Below are positions 32,593 to 43,419 of a stretch of 64,000 nt of DNA, piece after piece; position 1 is the stretch's first letter; the number at the start of each line of letters is the position of its first letter. Origin of the DNA: Chrysophaeum taylorii (lineage: Eukaryota > Sar > Pelagophyceae > Pelagomonadales > Pelagomonadaceae); contig JAQMWT010000062.1 of the NCBI GenBank assembly GCA_029834535.1, positions 36,580 to 100,579 of the forward strand. The letters are read 5' to 3'. The notes beneath the pieces were generated by a model that was not told where the DNA came from, ran no database searches, and saw only the letters and a program-made list of their open reading frames with translations. Made by a program: the position numbers and the translations under genes.

Positions 32593-33006
32593 CCCTGCGA
32601 TCGCTAAATAACCGTTGGTTGCGATGGAGGACGGCGCCTAACACGCTTGCTCCCTGCGGCGGCCCCGGCCGTCCCGGAGTGAGACGGTGCCTGCTCGCCT
32701 CCCGGGCTGGCCGGTTAGCACCCGGAAAGGAAACCCCGCAGTCTGGGAATCATGGGGTTCGCTCGGTTGGGCAGAACGCGACGGACAGGTCGATACTTCG
32801 TGGACCAACACGTCCGCGGCCTGCGAGGGGTTTTTGCACGACCTCGCACAAGACCGCGGTCCGCAGTGACGGTCCACCATCAACGAGTCCGTCCTCGTCC
32901 CTCGCCTCAGTCCCAACTGCGTGATTTTCCTCTGTGATTCCGTACCGGCTCCTGCCGGTCCGGCCTGGCTCCCATGCTCGGGAGAGGTCTGAAGTTAGTT
33001 AGTTAG
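32593..33006 (+). mobile_element. SINE-like retroposon, copy 4 (7-bp target duplication)
   Basis: First-subfamily copy starting CCCTGCGATCGCTAA and ending GTTAGTTAG. TAAGTTT flanks it at 32586-32592 and 33007-33013. It is close in sequence to copy 3, so both may be fairly recent. Confidence 0.8.
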
Positions 33007-33013
33007 TAAGTTT

Positions 33014-35418
33014 TCGGCACCGCCGCCCACTTTCTACATTTTCAGGGATGATGCGAAGACGTTTTTGCGAGGTGCACATAGCGTACACGTGACGCGAAAA
33101 ACGTCGTGAATTAAAAAACAAGAGTTGGAGTTGTTGTTCCCGGTACTTGCGACGGGTGTCTGATCGTGTCGTAATATAGAAGCTGTCCAAGAGGGTTGAT
33201 TTTCTTTTTAACTTCAAACTCATTATAGTTGAGATGCTGGATTGTTTACTTAAATCAGCGTTATCATTCATTGTTGCCAACCTATCATTCATTCGAATAG
33301 CGATGACAACGCGGGCATTATGAGTGCAATCACGTGGGAACTAGCACAGCCGCGGCCATAAAACCACGCGTAGTTGAGAAGCAGTCATGGTGACGTGACT
33401 CCCGTAGAGTCCGTTATAGCATCCAAAACTTTTTTGTTGCGCTGTCGTCCTGGATCAGTCTCCTCTTCGAAATTATGAAGGGGATTAACCGAGACATCAA
33501 ACGAGCAAGGTGGCAGACGATCGATCGGGAGATTTGACGAGACATCTTACCGATCTTGCAGTGAGTTATTTTAAGACGGATATGCCTTTTGCTTGCAAGG
33601 TGCATTGTTCATATATCAAGCATGCGGTTTTTTTTTCGGAGAGATCTCTGATCGTAGCCTGAGAGAGAAGCCAGTTGACTCTGATTAGTTAATAAGTCAA
33701 AAAAAAGTTTGGCCTTCCTTCCATATGGTTGATCTGAGTATAATTGAGATCATCCTAGACACATCATCATCATCATCATAAGGAGAAGGATTAACCATCG
33801 ATTTGGACGTTATCGATTCCTGCGTCTGATGGTTCCTTGTATTTTAACAACAGCGATGTCTTGAGAGAGGATAACCAAATCTGCGAAGAGCATTTAGCCT
33901 CTGACGACACTCATTGTTGCGACATAGTCCAGGACAAAAGGCAGGCCAGTACAGAATCAGATGATGAAGACAAGTTTTGTTGTTGATCGACAAAGCATGT
34001 TTGTGGTGAAGGAATCAAGCATGACATCCAACATCAACTCAGTTATAATAGAGCAATCGTACTGAAGGGGGAGTATAAAAGCGACCAGCAGAGAACAAGA
34101 TGTTCCAATCCCAAGCTAGTGTGGGATTGGGCAGTTGCAATAACATTGAAGAATCGTTATTTAGATGGATTGATCAAAAACTTGTCACAACTCGTAATGA
34201 TTCTCGTGGTCAAGCATTGACAAAGAGCTTGCTTAACGTCAGCATTGAGATTTGTATGGACAGACCGAAACGGATGATGAGAATCGCTCCTACATGTGCA
34301 TGGCAGTTTGAAGAAGAAGAAGAAGAAGATGATGATGATGGTAAGCAGTGCTGCTCAATGCACGACACGATTTCTTTAGGTGTCTGTCCCGTTCGCAGCC
34401 AGCACACAAATGACACACGAGGACAAATAAGTGTGCTGTGGGGCATAAAAGCGATGTGTCTTGTGAATGAATGAATGTCAGAGCGGATATGATTCTTGAT
34501 TAATTCGGTAGCAGCATATGATCAGTTCTTCCTCAGTACCTGTCGTGATTTGTACAATCACACTTGGTGCAGACTACGGAAGTCCCGGAGTTGGCAAAGC
34601 AACTGAGACTATTCCTTCAGAAGAGACATAGAGGGCGGCGAGAAAGGTTTAATCCAATCAAAAGCGACACACAGAGCGACAAAAAATGGAGGTTGCAGGA
34701 GGGGTCATCTAGATCAAAGGTGTCGCGTATGATTGCCTGTAATGACTTGGAAGATAAGGAAGAAGGATCAATTATCAATGGAGGTCGGAACTTGAGCACA
34801 CGCACGCATTCCATCGAAGATCGACTGTCCTTCCAACAGGTCGAATTTGCGGTATGCGCGCATATAGAAATCTTCAAACACAGTCTCTGATTTGCGACAG
34901 TAGTCTGTACCACAGTTGCCGCAGAAGCAGGGAGATTTGAAGACGTCACCGACATGCGTATGTTGCACGTTGGATTGTATGGGGTTGGGGACGTAGGCTT
35001 CAACGATAATCCTCTACATCCACCGTAGGAGTGTGTCTATCATAATATCAGTCAAATTTCGAAAGACGGCGTCCATACGATGTTGGCACGCGAAGAACGA
35101 TGATGATGGCAAACAAAAGGCGACCAAAGATATTAGCAGCAGCAGCAGCAGCAGCAGCGATTTTGGCGGCGACCTACATTTTTTTTCTAGCTGCTGCGGG
35201 AGGGGTAGTTTCATGTGATTAAGGGTAAGGATTGAGTGCCTTCTTGAAAGGGAGTGGGTTTGTTGTCGTTTTTTAGTCGAGAGCCTATAGATAGTAGTAC
35301 AAAAGAAGCTAAAAGCTTTCTCGTCGTCCGACCCTTATAATAGCCGCCAAACACGACATGTATTATTGTTCGATTTAGGCGGAGGTATGGGGGGGGAGTG
35401 TTAGGGAGGGTACTGTAA
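33014..35418. other. Low-GC tract without recognised genes
   Basis: Visibly richer in A and T than the rest of the window, with simple repeats (ATC)n at 33764, (GAA/GAT)n at 34312-34340 and (AGC)n at 35133. The longest frames (34100-34474 +, 34617-35003 -) have no recognised domain; a minus-strand CFCGNCGTDYCRKSE near 34920 is Cys-rich but too short to assign. It may be an old insertion. Confidence 0.45.
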
Positions 35419-36261
35419 ATGACGTCATCCATCGTCGGACCCAACAAAAAGAGCATGTACGAGGTCGCGCTGTTGCCAGAAAAGATCGGGTCTCGACGCG
35501 TCGTGGTCGAGTTCGACAGCCGCAAGTACGCGCGCGTGCCACACGCCCTCACGGACGAGGCCAGCATCGAGGCGTCCTGGGTTCAGGCCAAAGCGAGGAA
35601 CGCGCGGATCTTCAACGGATCCAAATTCCGCCTCGGGGGACCGATCGACGTCGGGGAAACGGTGTCGATCCCGGTCGGGCTCACCGACTATCGCGACTAC
35701 TTGGGGACGAACTGCCGTGCGGCGGCGGCTTTCGAGGCTCTCGTCGCCGACGGGCGTCGCGATTTCGGGTACGCGGGCGCTCACCTCTCAAACGCTCTGG
35801 GGTGCGAGACGGTTTTCGTGACTGCCGACGCCAAGCTCGTCCTCCTCCGACGGTCGACGGCCGTCGCGACCCACGCCGGCCAGTACAACGGACCCTCGGG
35901 CCATGCCGAGCCGAGCAGGTCGGGCGCTGATCCGGGCGCGGTCGCGTCCGAAGTACTCGTAGAATCTATCGTGGCCGAGATCGTCGACGAGCTCGGCGTG
36001 CCTCGGACCTGCCTTGGAAAGCCGAAATTGATCGGCTGCATGCTCGAGACTGCGTCCCTCAAACCGGATTTGCTCTTCTTTACGACGACGACCTCGACTT
36101 CCGCGGAGATAACTGCCGCGTACGAAAAGGCCATCGAAAAATGGGAATCAGACGACCTTCTATTCATCTCGCTCGAAGATATTCTTCAAACCGACGTGCC
36201 CCTCACGCCGGTCACCCACGCCGCTCTCGAATGCTACCGTCGTTTCCTCGTCGACAGATAA
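35419..36261 (+). CDS. NUDT22: NUDT22-like Nudix hydrolase (UDP-sugar diphosphatase type)
   Basis: An intact 280-aa single exon; an alternative start is Met13. NUDT22-type landmarks are RIFNGSKFRL (63-72), VGLTDYRDYLGTN (86-98), GAHLSNALGCETVFVTAD (120-137), LVLLRRS (140-146) and GHAEP (161-165), followed by the Nudix helix VAEIVDELG (185-193). The classic REx2EE is here A186-E187-x-x-D190-E191, so the leading Arg is replaced by Ala while the metal-binding acids remain. Human NUDT22 hydrolyses UDP-glucose to glucose-1-phosphate and UMP; the same reaction is inferred, probably cytosolic. The TGACGTCATC at its start codon matches that before the arylsulfotransferase gene. Confidence 0.8.
   Translation: MTSSIVGPNKKSMYEVALLPEKIGSRRVVVEFDSRKYARVPHALTDEASIEASWVQAKARNARIFNGSKFRLGGPIDVGETVSIPVGLTDYRDYLGTNCRAAAAFEALVADGRRDFGYAGAHLSNALGCETVFVTADAKLVLLRRSTAVATHAGQYNGPSGHAEPSRSGADPGAVASEVLVESIVAEIVDELGVPRTCLGKPKLIGCMLETASLKPDLLFFTTTTSTSAEITAAYEKAIEKWESDDLLFISLEDILQTDVPLTPVTHAALECYRRFLVDR
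35420..35427. promoter_or_regulatory. TGACGTCA at the Nudix start codon
   Basis: Overlaps the ATG at 35419 and precedes Met13 by about 28 bp. If translation starts at Met13 this would be an upstream element comparable to the one at 29338. Confidence 0.25.
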
Positions 36262-39012
36262 TTCCTGCGGCGGCGGACTGCTGCCGTGGCTTTCTGGCAG
36301 AGCGCCGCTCGAAGAAAGAAGAGCGCGGAAGATGCTCTAGTCTCGTGAAAAAAAAAGTCGACGCGGGAGTTTCGATAACAAATCTGCCACGTTCGTCTTT
36401 GTTGCACCACCACAGAAACTGCTCGCTCTTGGCGCCGCGGGCGGGTGTCGCCTCTTTGATATCAATATGCTTTGTGTCGTTTTTGGGTGGTGACTAAACT
36501 ACTGTGACAGCCGGTCGCTTGGATGATGATGACCTGTACAACGTGGTCGCATTACTTGATGATGATGACGAGATGGCGAATTTGCGACGATGCTCAGATC
36601 TTCTCCGGGTGAGAGGCCAGCAACCTTCAAACTTTCTTTGGTTTGCAGGCCGGTATGAAGATCATGAGCGCCATGTGCGTGTTGACTCCTGTCGCCCGAC
36701 AAACAAACGTGCAGCGTAATTAATTGGCTTGCCAAAGGCATCGCGCGTGTTGGTTTCAGCTTCTCATGATGGCGTTGGTGTCAGGAGATCCAGCCACTTA
36801 CGGGGGGAGATTCGGCGTCGAGCTTGGAGGTGCTAGATGCTGCGGTTTCCATTGTGGCTTGGTGGTGAGCCGCATCCAGCGAAGAAGCATTTGGGGCATT
36901 GTCTTGTGTGACGTATGCGAGTCGCGCGGGAGGCGAGTCGCATCGGCGCAGGAGTGTCGATGCTTAAACCAAGGCGTCGTGTTGTTTGCGGCGTTTCGTT
37001 TCCATTGTCGCTTGATGTTCGCGGGTACTCTTTGATAGACCCCCTGACACAGAGGCTGTGTAGACTGTATCCGGGCACCGGAGGGACGAGTGTGTATGGG
37101 TCGTTTCGGTGACGTGTACGTAGAGGTCCTAGCCCGCGGGCAGGGATAGAGCTGTCCTCATGACGTGGTGGGAGATGTGCTTTACCCATAAAAAAGGTTT
37201 GGTGGCATCAGCAGCAGCAGCAGCGATGAATGTTGGAGATAATAGCTTCCGCTTTTGGGCCCTCGAGGATGAGAGGGGACGACGCGCGCGGAGTCAAACT
37301 TGGGCTTTCATTTGCAGTTCGGGTGGAGTTTTCAGAGAAGCTAAAATCTTCGTCTCGACGTCCGCCAAAGCACAAGCCGGTGCCTAGCATCAATGGGTTC
37401 GGATCGCGATGTGCGGGTATTGACCTCCTCGTCGAGTACGCGGTTCGATGTTCGCGAACTTCCTCATCTCACAGGGTCTTTCTTTCCGAGCACGTGGATC
37501 GAGTTTGGATGCAGGAGGATCGTTTTATCTCCTGAGCAGCGTCGTTCGTCGATGCACGATGAATCGGAGTCACTGGGTTATTTGCGAGTTGCTGCTTAGA
37601 CACAGAGGACAGGAGTCCCTTCTTCGTGAGAGTCTGGCAGTTCACTTAAGAACCTAGTCCCTCGGCACACCCAACTGCCACTCGAATATACATTCTCACC
37701 AATAAGGTCCAGGAGGATGGAAACCAAAACGCGCTTCGGTAAAAACTGCGACGCGTTGGCGGAGGCATCCTCGGCCTGCGGGACGAGCTCGTCGATGCAG
37801 GCGTCGTGGCTTCTCCAGGCCCTGGACCAGTAGAACGAAAAGTTCCACATATCAAAGCACCCACAAGAAGGGCGTTCCGCGCCCTTAACACCGCCAACTC
37901 AAGATCCGAGAACTGGCCGTACGTATCGGATCCGAATCCACCGCAGTTATTGGAGCACTCCAACCGACCGCGCATACTCCTTGAGGTCGGGATCGAGCAT
38001 GCGCGCCGCCTCCAAGTTCGTCGTGCACTCGCCGCCGCCGGTCAGCAAGAAGGACTTGGTCGACCTCACCATCACGTCACCGGCGGGTAATAATAAATCC
38101 TGGAGCTGACTAAGCTGACCAGGAAGAGTGACGTGTTCCGCTTTCGGATCACCCGACGAAAATGGTTCGGCCAAGCTGTCGAGAAAGAAGCGTGCCAAGC
38201 AAGACGCGGCCGACGCGGACCTCCTGGCCGCCTGTACGAGATGCAAGAACGGCGGCGTTTGTGAAGAAGATCTTCCAGTCGACGCGGAGGCTTGCGATGC
38301 CAGCTGCCTCATCATGTGCGAGACCTCCTTCGACGTTGAAGAAGAAGCCCTGCGGTAAGAAGAAGTGCAGAGCCGAGCGCGAGGCGGCCGCCGCTGCAGA
38401 CGTCGACGATGGTGACGGGCCTGCGGATGCCGTCGACAGTGGTGACGGGCGCCAACTAGGTCGACCACATATGTCGACGCTCGCCCACGTTCGGCCGGAA
38501 CTTCCTTGGCTTCCTGTCGTTGAGGCTCAACCCGTCGAAACTCGTTCAGCTTGGAGTACTAGCTGCTCCGGGTGGTTAGGGGGGTAGCCGAGTCCTTCGT
38601 CGCGTCGGGAACTCGCGCGTGTCTTGTCTTGTGGTGCCTGGTATGCCCCTTTTCAAGAAAAAGCGGAGCTTTTGGTGTCCCGCTGCCTGTAAGCTTTCGG
38701 TGCAGCGCGCCTCTGACATCATGTTGCTAGCATGAAGCAGGCGTCACCTTGAGTGTCATAAGTACCGGGCGTTCGAGCAAAGCAATAGTAAGGGCGTGCT
38801 TTCAGTTAAGTTGGTTTCTAAGTCCCTCGCTTCCTTTTTTTCGCGCGCGATGAAAGTGCTATCATCGCTGCTATAGGTAACATGCTGGGTTTTCAATGGT
38901 CGAATGCTGAGAGGGATGGGGGCTTGAGGGCTTGGTGGGTGGCATGGAAACGTGAGGATCGCTTGGAAAGGAGACGAGGGGCGCTGCAAGGAGCGACGGG
39001 GGTGATTTGTTT
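36262..39012. other. Gene-poor stretch with coding traces
   Basis: Minus-strand MWNFSFYWSRAWRSHDACID (near 37850) and DLKEYARSVGVLQ (37947-37985) read like pieces of one decayed gene. Plus-strand KLSRKKRAKQDAADADLLAA with a Cys-rich CTRCKNGGVCEEDLP (38150-38350) is another piece. 38395-38495 resembles 15430-15515. No complete gene. Confidence 0.35.
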
Positions 39013-39238
39013 GGCGCCTGTCGTTATGCGACGGCGTGGTGACCGCGAATTGACCGACAAACATCTTGTCGTTAACGCATAACCCGTCCCGCTGCGAACG
39101 TCCCGGCTTCCAACCGGCCCGCCCGTGAGGCGCACAGGTGCCAACCCACGCCGGGAGGACGAAAGCCCTCGCAAGGCGCAAGTTCAGAAGGCTGCGTAAC
39201 GGCACCGTCCTCCATCGCAACCGTGCGGATAGCGATAA
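39013..39238 (-). mobile_element. SINE-like retroposon, copy 5 (second subfamily, 3'-truncated)
   Basis: Minus-strand copy with GGTTGCGATGGAGGACGG near 39220 and the second-subfamily middle (CTTGCGAGGGCTTTCG, GGGCGGGCCGGTTGG). It matches copy 2 but lacks the 3' hairpin and tail. It sits next to the tRNA-Gly cluster. Confidence 0.7.
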
Positions 39239-39274
39239 TGATAAAAAAGTTAACCGTACTCTCGTACGAGTTCG

Positions 39275-39330
39275 CTTAGAAACGGGGACTGAAGCCGTGG
39301 CAAGCCGATAGCAACGACATGATAACCCAA
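39275..39330 (-). pseudogene. tRNA-Gly pseudogene (3' half)
   Basis: On the minus strand it matches the anticodon arm, variable and T-arm regions of the two tRNA-Gly genes nearby (complement of CTTAGAAACGGGGACTGAA and GGCAAGCCGATAGCAACG), with changes in the T-arm and acceptor and no 5' half. Confidence 0.7.
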
Positions 39331-39438
39331 AAGAGTAAACAAACAAATGTCACACGAAAAAAAGTTGAGGTGATGGTCGCGTCGTTTTATAATCCGACGG
39401 AAGTCGCTTCTGATCCTCTAGGTGAGTGAATCAGATAC

Positions 39439-39509
39439 TCTCAGAAACGGGAATCGAACCCGTGGCAAGCCGATGGCAACGGCTTATGTTACCACTACAC
39501 CATTCTGAG
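39439..39509 (-). tRNA. tRNA-Gly (GCC)
   Basis: 71 nt on the minus strand. Acceptor CTCAGAA pairs perfectly with TTCTGAG; D-arm has GTGTAGTGGTAACAT; anticodon arm AGCCG-TTGCCAT-CGGCT with anticodon GCC; T-arm CGGG-TTCGATT-CCCG; discriminator A. No intron. The first pair is C-G rather than the common G-C. TTTT lies beyond the 3' end only in A/T-rich flank, so the terminator is not clear. Confidence 0.92.
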
Positions 39510-39867
39510 TGCACAGCACGAACCCATACCACTGGTCATCGTAGTTAGTGAGGAGGCGATCGATGTCAACGTGCACCGTAAGATCTTATCTTAAAGAGCT
39601 CATTACGCAAACGTCGCCAGACCTCATTGACGCAAACGTCTCAAGTTCTTTCTCCGCCGGAGTCAGGGCTATGAGATTACGAGGGTATAAAGTCTTTTGC
39701 AGCCAACGAAATGTCGCTCGCACCCCACACCCTATGACCCAGTGTGGATATGCGACGAGAGGTCGTGTATCATGTATCACGACCTAATACCCAGGCACAG
39801 TCAACGTACAGTCTCAACACACGGTAGTCGAACATTATTGTACCTGTCAATACTTCCACACTGGAGT

Positions 39868-39938
39868 TCTCAGAAACGGGAATCGAACCCGTGGCAAGCC
39901 GATGGCAACGGCTTATGTTGCCACTACACCATTCTGAG
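39868..39938 (-). tRNA. tRNA-Gly (GCC), second copy
   Basis: Identical to the copy at 39439 except one D-arm base (GGCAACAT instead of GGTAACAT). 360 bp separates the two genes, in the same direction. Confidence 0.92.
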
Positions 39939-40199
39939 TTTGAACACGACTGGAACCCCACATTTCCTTTGGCCACGAGCTGGCGCCGCATGCCGCTACT
40001 CGCTTGGCCCCCTTGGCGATACTTTGACGAGCATCAAGCAAAATAAACCTCATTCTTGGCGCTTTTGCGACGTTACGAATTTTTGAGGACAATTAAGAAG
40101 AGGGCTAACGTTGATCGGGGCGCTATTAATTCTTCAACCTTTTGCTCAAACGTTGTCTACTATAGACGGACGGACAGACGAACGGTCGGGCGGACGGCC
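39939..40199. other. Spacer
   Basis: No gene seen between the tRNA and the minisatellite. Confidence 0.5.
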
Positions 40200-40378
40200 G
40201 TTCCATTTCGTAGTGTTGCGGCCGCGCGGTAGCGCCGTCGCACCCGCTCGCTGTCCTTTTCGTAGTGTTGCGGCTCTCCGGTAGCACGACGCTCTCGCGC
40301 TTGGTCGCGTTGCTTTTCCTCGTGTTGCGGCCGCGCGGTAGCACGACGCTGTCGCGCTCGCTGGCGCTTCTTTTCCTA
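40200..40378. repeat. ~57-60-bp minisatellite, three units
   Basis: Units share CGTAGTGTTGCGG, CGGTAGCACGACGCT and TTTTCCT-type blocks, starting near 40208, 40259 and 40318. The units differ by substitutions and small indels. The minus-strand Ala/Arg-rich frame across it is compositional. Confidence 0.75.
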
Positions 40379-40527
40379 GTCCTACGAAGTTGAAACCTTG
40401 CTCAAAGATGCCATTTAATGACATTCTACGGATCATTCGATTGGTAGCTGTTTGATTCCATCAACAGGATCAAGTAAAGGAATCGGAATCAATTTGATCC
40501 AAAAAATTTTTTTGGTCGATTTCTTTG

Positions 40528-40795
40528 AAGTTTGATCAATTTGATGTGTATATTTGTGAACAAATTTTCAAGTTTGGTGGTCACTTCAGCTAAAGTTTGG
40601 TCAGATATTATTAAGTTTGGTCACTCCGAAGTTGCATCATTAAGTTTGATCAATCGACCATTCAAGTTTGAGTAATGACCTTGTAAGTTTACCCAAAGTT
40701 TTTGGTCAACAAGTTTGATCACCACTCCTCCTCAAACTTCCACGCCGTGTATTGACCAAACTTTGGTTTTTACAATCAAACTTACAAGGAGGCTT
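40528..40795. repeat. AT-rich island of AAGTTTGRTCA motifs, partly inverted
   Basis: AAGTTTG-type motifs, often followed by GTCA or ATCA, occur at 40528, 40570, 40593, 40612, 40642, 40664, 40685, 40696 and 40711. The inverse (CAAACTT, TGACCAAACTT, CAAACTTACAAGG) occurs at about 40733, 40753 and 40777. Spacing is irregular (15-45 bp). CTTGTAAGTTT near 40680 is inverted at the right end as AAACTTACAAG. Confidence 0.7.
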
Positions 40796-41734
40796 TTTTT
40801 TTAAGGGGGCGCGCTTTTGTGCGAAAATGATTTTAAAACGAGGTGCTGCAGCTATGCAGATTCTACCGTGGCGTTACGCGCGCGGCATGGGCACCCCCCC
40901 ACCATGACCGCCCGCCTTAGAAGGAGATCCTAAGACAGCGCGGCGATACCCAAGGGATAGATAGAGGGCAGCGACGCGCGGCCTCGAGCGCAGATTCTTC
41001 CCTCGGCTTGGCGTGTGGTTAAGCTGGGTGGCCCATCTATTCTCGCACCTTCCATGATTCGTAGAAGCACCCCGCGACTCGTCGTGGAGCTGTTGCCGTG
41101 GTCGTCAGCCATTCTTTAGCAACGACCGGACATCGCGCCAGAGGTTCATAGTCTGCGTGAGAAAACCTCGTGCTGCATCCCAAAATCTTCTCTCCGAGAG
41201 GGAGCGCGTCTTTGATAATAATCGACTCGGGGTCGAGTTAAAACGCGAAACTCGACGACCTCGAGAAGAAACTGCGAGAGGCAACGCTCCTGGAGGGAGG
41301 GAGCACCCAAAGATTGGAGTCCCACACTTGCGCGGGACCGTACAGGACCACGTTCGGGAGTTCCTCGCCGTTGCGTACCCGATCCGAAGTTTCCCGTCCA
41401 GCTTGGACATGGGAAAACGGCAACGCGAACACGTGCCTTTACGTCTGCATAAACAACTGGCACACGACCGTAACTGAACACCTCCTTATCCTCCTCCTCC
41501 TCCTCCTCCTCGAGCATCTCGACAACCCCGCCCCGCCGCAAGATCTCCCCGGGAGCTGGTGCTGCCGCACCGTCGAGCACTGTACTACTACGAGAAAGAA
41601 AGTCGGCAGATACTAGCTGCGGCATCTCAAAAGATGTCCACCACCTTGCTCCGGAGGATCGCTGACACCACCACCGCTGTAATTTTTTTACCCCTTTGAT
41701 CAGAAGCCCACATCGATACCGCCCTCCTCCGGGC
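40796..41734. other. No recognised gene
   Basis: May contain decayed 5' exons of the protease fragment that follows, but no His- or Asp-box of a trypsin is visible. The 250-aa minus frame (41146-41898) overlaps a (CTC)n run and lacks motifs. Confidence 0.35.
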
Positions 41735-42028
41735 GTTCGGTGGTTTGGGAAGGTGTGTGGAAACGCGAGTGGTGCGGCGCCCGGATATATATATCCCGAG
41801 GCCCAGTCGACGGAGTGTGACATACTGCTGCCGAGGCAGTTTTCCCCATTGTCGAGGGTAAATGCGGGCGAGAACTTTGAGGAGGTTGGCAGAGCCACTT
41901 TCCGTGATTCGTGCGGTGGAGATTCGGGGGGGCTCGTGCACTGGAGGGCTCACCCAAGAGGAAGGAAGGCACCAAAGACGAAAAAGCCAACGACCGACCT
42001 ACCGGTTGAGACGTCGATGGGCGCCTGA
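41735..42028 (+). pseudogene. Trypsin-like (S1) serine protease, C-terminal fragment
   Basis: Reads WFGKVCGNASGAAPGYIYPE (the strand around the S1 'GWG' turn), STECD, then RDSCGGDSGGLVHW, which carries the Ser of the S1 GDSGG motif and the conserved Cys before it. The frame ends at 42028 without the last 50 or so residues of a trypsin fold. The His and Asp of the triad are not found upstream. Either exons are missing or the gene is decayed. Confidence 0.55.
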
Positions 42029-43005
42029 AGTACGAGGCGAGGGTGCTCGACGTCGTCGTTTTCTATCGATCGGGTTGCCACGAAACTAGATGGCGTCATC
42101 AAATATGCGTTCACTACTACTGAAGCGGCCAAGGAAGTCTTCTCGCCGCGAATGGTCCATTTTTTCCGCCGTCGAGGAGCAACCGGAGATTGGCAACGAG
42201 GATCCGGCGTCGGTGCCCGGAATGTGGGTATTGGAGAGCTGATGATAGAGAGACGATCTAATGTTCGGAGACCAGCTCGAAGCCCGCGCGTTCTCGAGAG
42301 GAGAGGAAGGTGGCGCGAACGGTACGTTTACTCGTTGCCTGGCTGCAAAAAGAGTTCCCGAGGTCGAACTGCCGGCAGGCGACAGAGGTCGACGAAATGT
42401 GGACAACGAATACCGTTGCCCCAGTTTACTATTTCTTCGGTGGAGTCAAAGGCCTGAAGCGAGCGACGATTCAACGGCGTCATCAAAGCGGCGAGTTTGA
42501 GGCACTGGCGGGGTAGCAATGCTGCGCGATGCAGTAGCTGGAGACGTTTGTTCGTTCTGGAGCTTGTAGTGCGAATAGTCTTCGTGTAGCTCTCTTGACC
42601 TCGCGTTGCAAAGCAGGGTCTAGACAAGGCATACCTCAGCGGAGATAACGAGGCCGTCGGCGACAACGGGGGTGCAGTCCGGCGTGGTGTTAGGCATCAA
42701 GCCAAAAAGCTAGCATCATCAAGGGCCTGTGTGGCGACGTCGCGTATCTCCACGCTACTAAAGTTGGATCGCCATGTTGTTGTTGTTGCTGCCGGTTGTT
42801 CAAGCCTTGCTGTTGTTGCTGCCGGTTGTTCAAGGTTTATTGAAAGGAAGGGTGTGCGAGTTTTTTTTTGCGCACGACGGTTCGCCGCATGACCTCGCTC
42901 AAGGCGTTGATGACCTTTTGAGGGTCTGTGTGGAAGTCTTGGTACGCTCGAGGGGGCGGCCGCCCGACGCCAAGGATACAATACTGCCTCAGAGACCGCG
43001 AAGTT
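42029..43005. other. No recognised gene; 30-bp duplication
   Basis: TGTTGTTGCTGCCGGTTGTT plus CAAG occurs at 42781 and 42811 (30-bp period), encoding LEQPAATT repeats on the minus strand. A minus frame across 42837-43055 reads LGVGRPPPRAYQDFHTDPQK and may be a gene remnant. Confidence 0.4.
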
Positions 43006-43185
43006 TGAGATAGAAAATTCAATTTAGGGTTAGGACCCCCACCCCTTAACCTCACACGCTAAACAACCCCAAATCGCTGTGTCGTGCTGCTCTTTGTGTC
43101 GTCGTTAGAGGACAGGACGAAAGGCAGCACCACCACTGCCACCATTCTCTACCAGAGGCACGGTGGTGATTTTTACTGTTCTCTA
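43006..43185 (+). repeat. 5' LTR of the large element
   Basis: 180 bp, starting TGAGATAG (TAGAGATAG in the sister copies) and ending TTCTCTA. Confidence 0.75.
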
Positions 43186-43419
43186 GGTTTTTTGGACCCA
43201 GTCCGGTACTGGTAGAGAAACGTCCTCCGAAAGACATCTCGATCTCGATCGACGTCTCGGACAAAGACTCAGGATTTCGAGGCAAGAGCAATCTCCTGAA
43301 GTTCCTGAAAGTTTTAAGGCCATAGTCAAGTTTCATCGCTTGCTATACTGGTGAACAAGTGTGAAAAATAAGTGTGAAAGGCAACCAACACAAGCGCTCA
43401 AAACGCAACCCCAAAAACG

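Noticed and set aside
34617-35003. Cys-rich C-terminus of a piggyBac-like transposase on the minus strand
   Set aside because: The Cys spacing does not fit the RING-like tail and no catalytic Asp region is found upstream.
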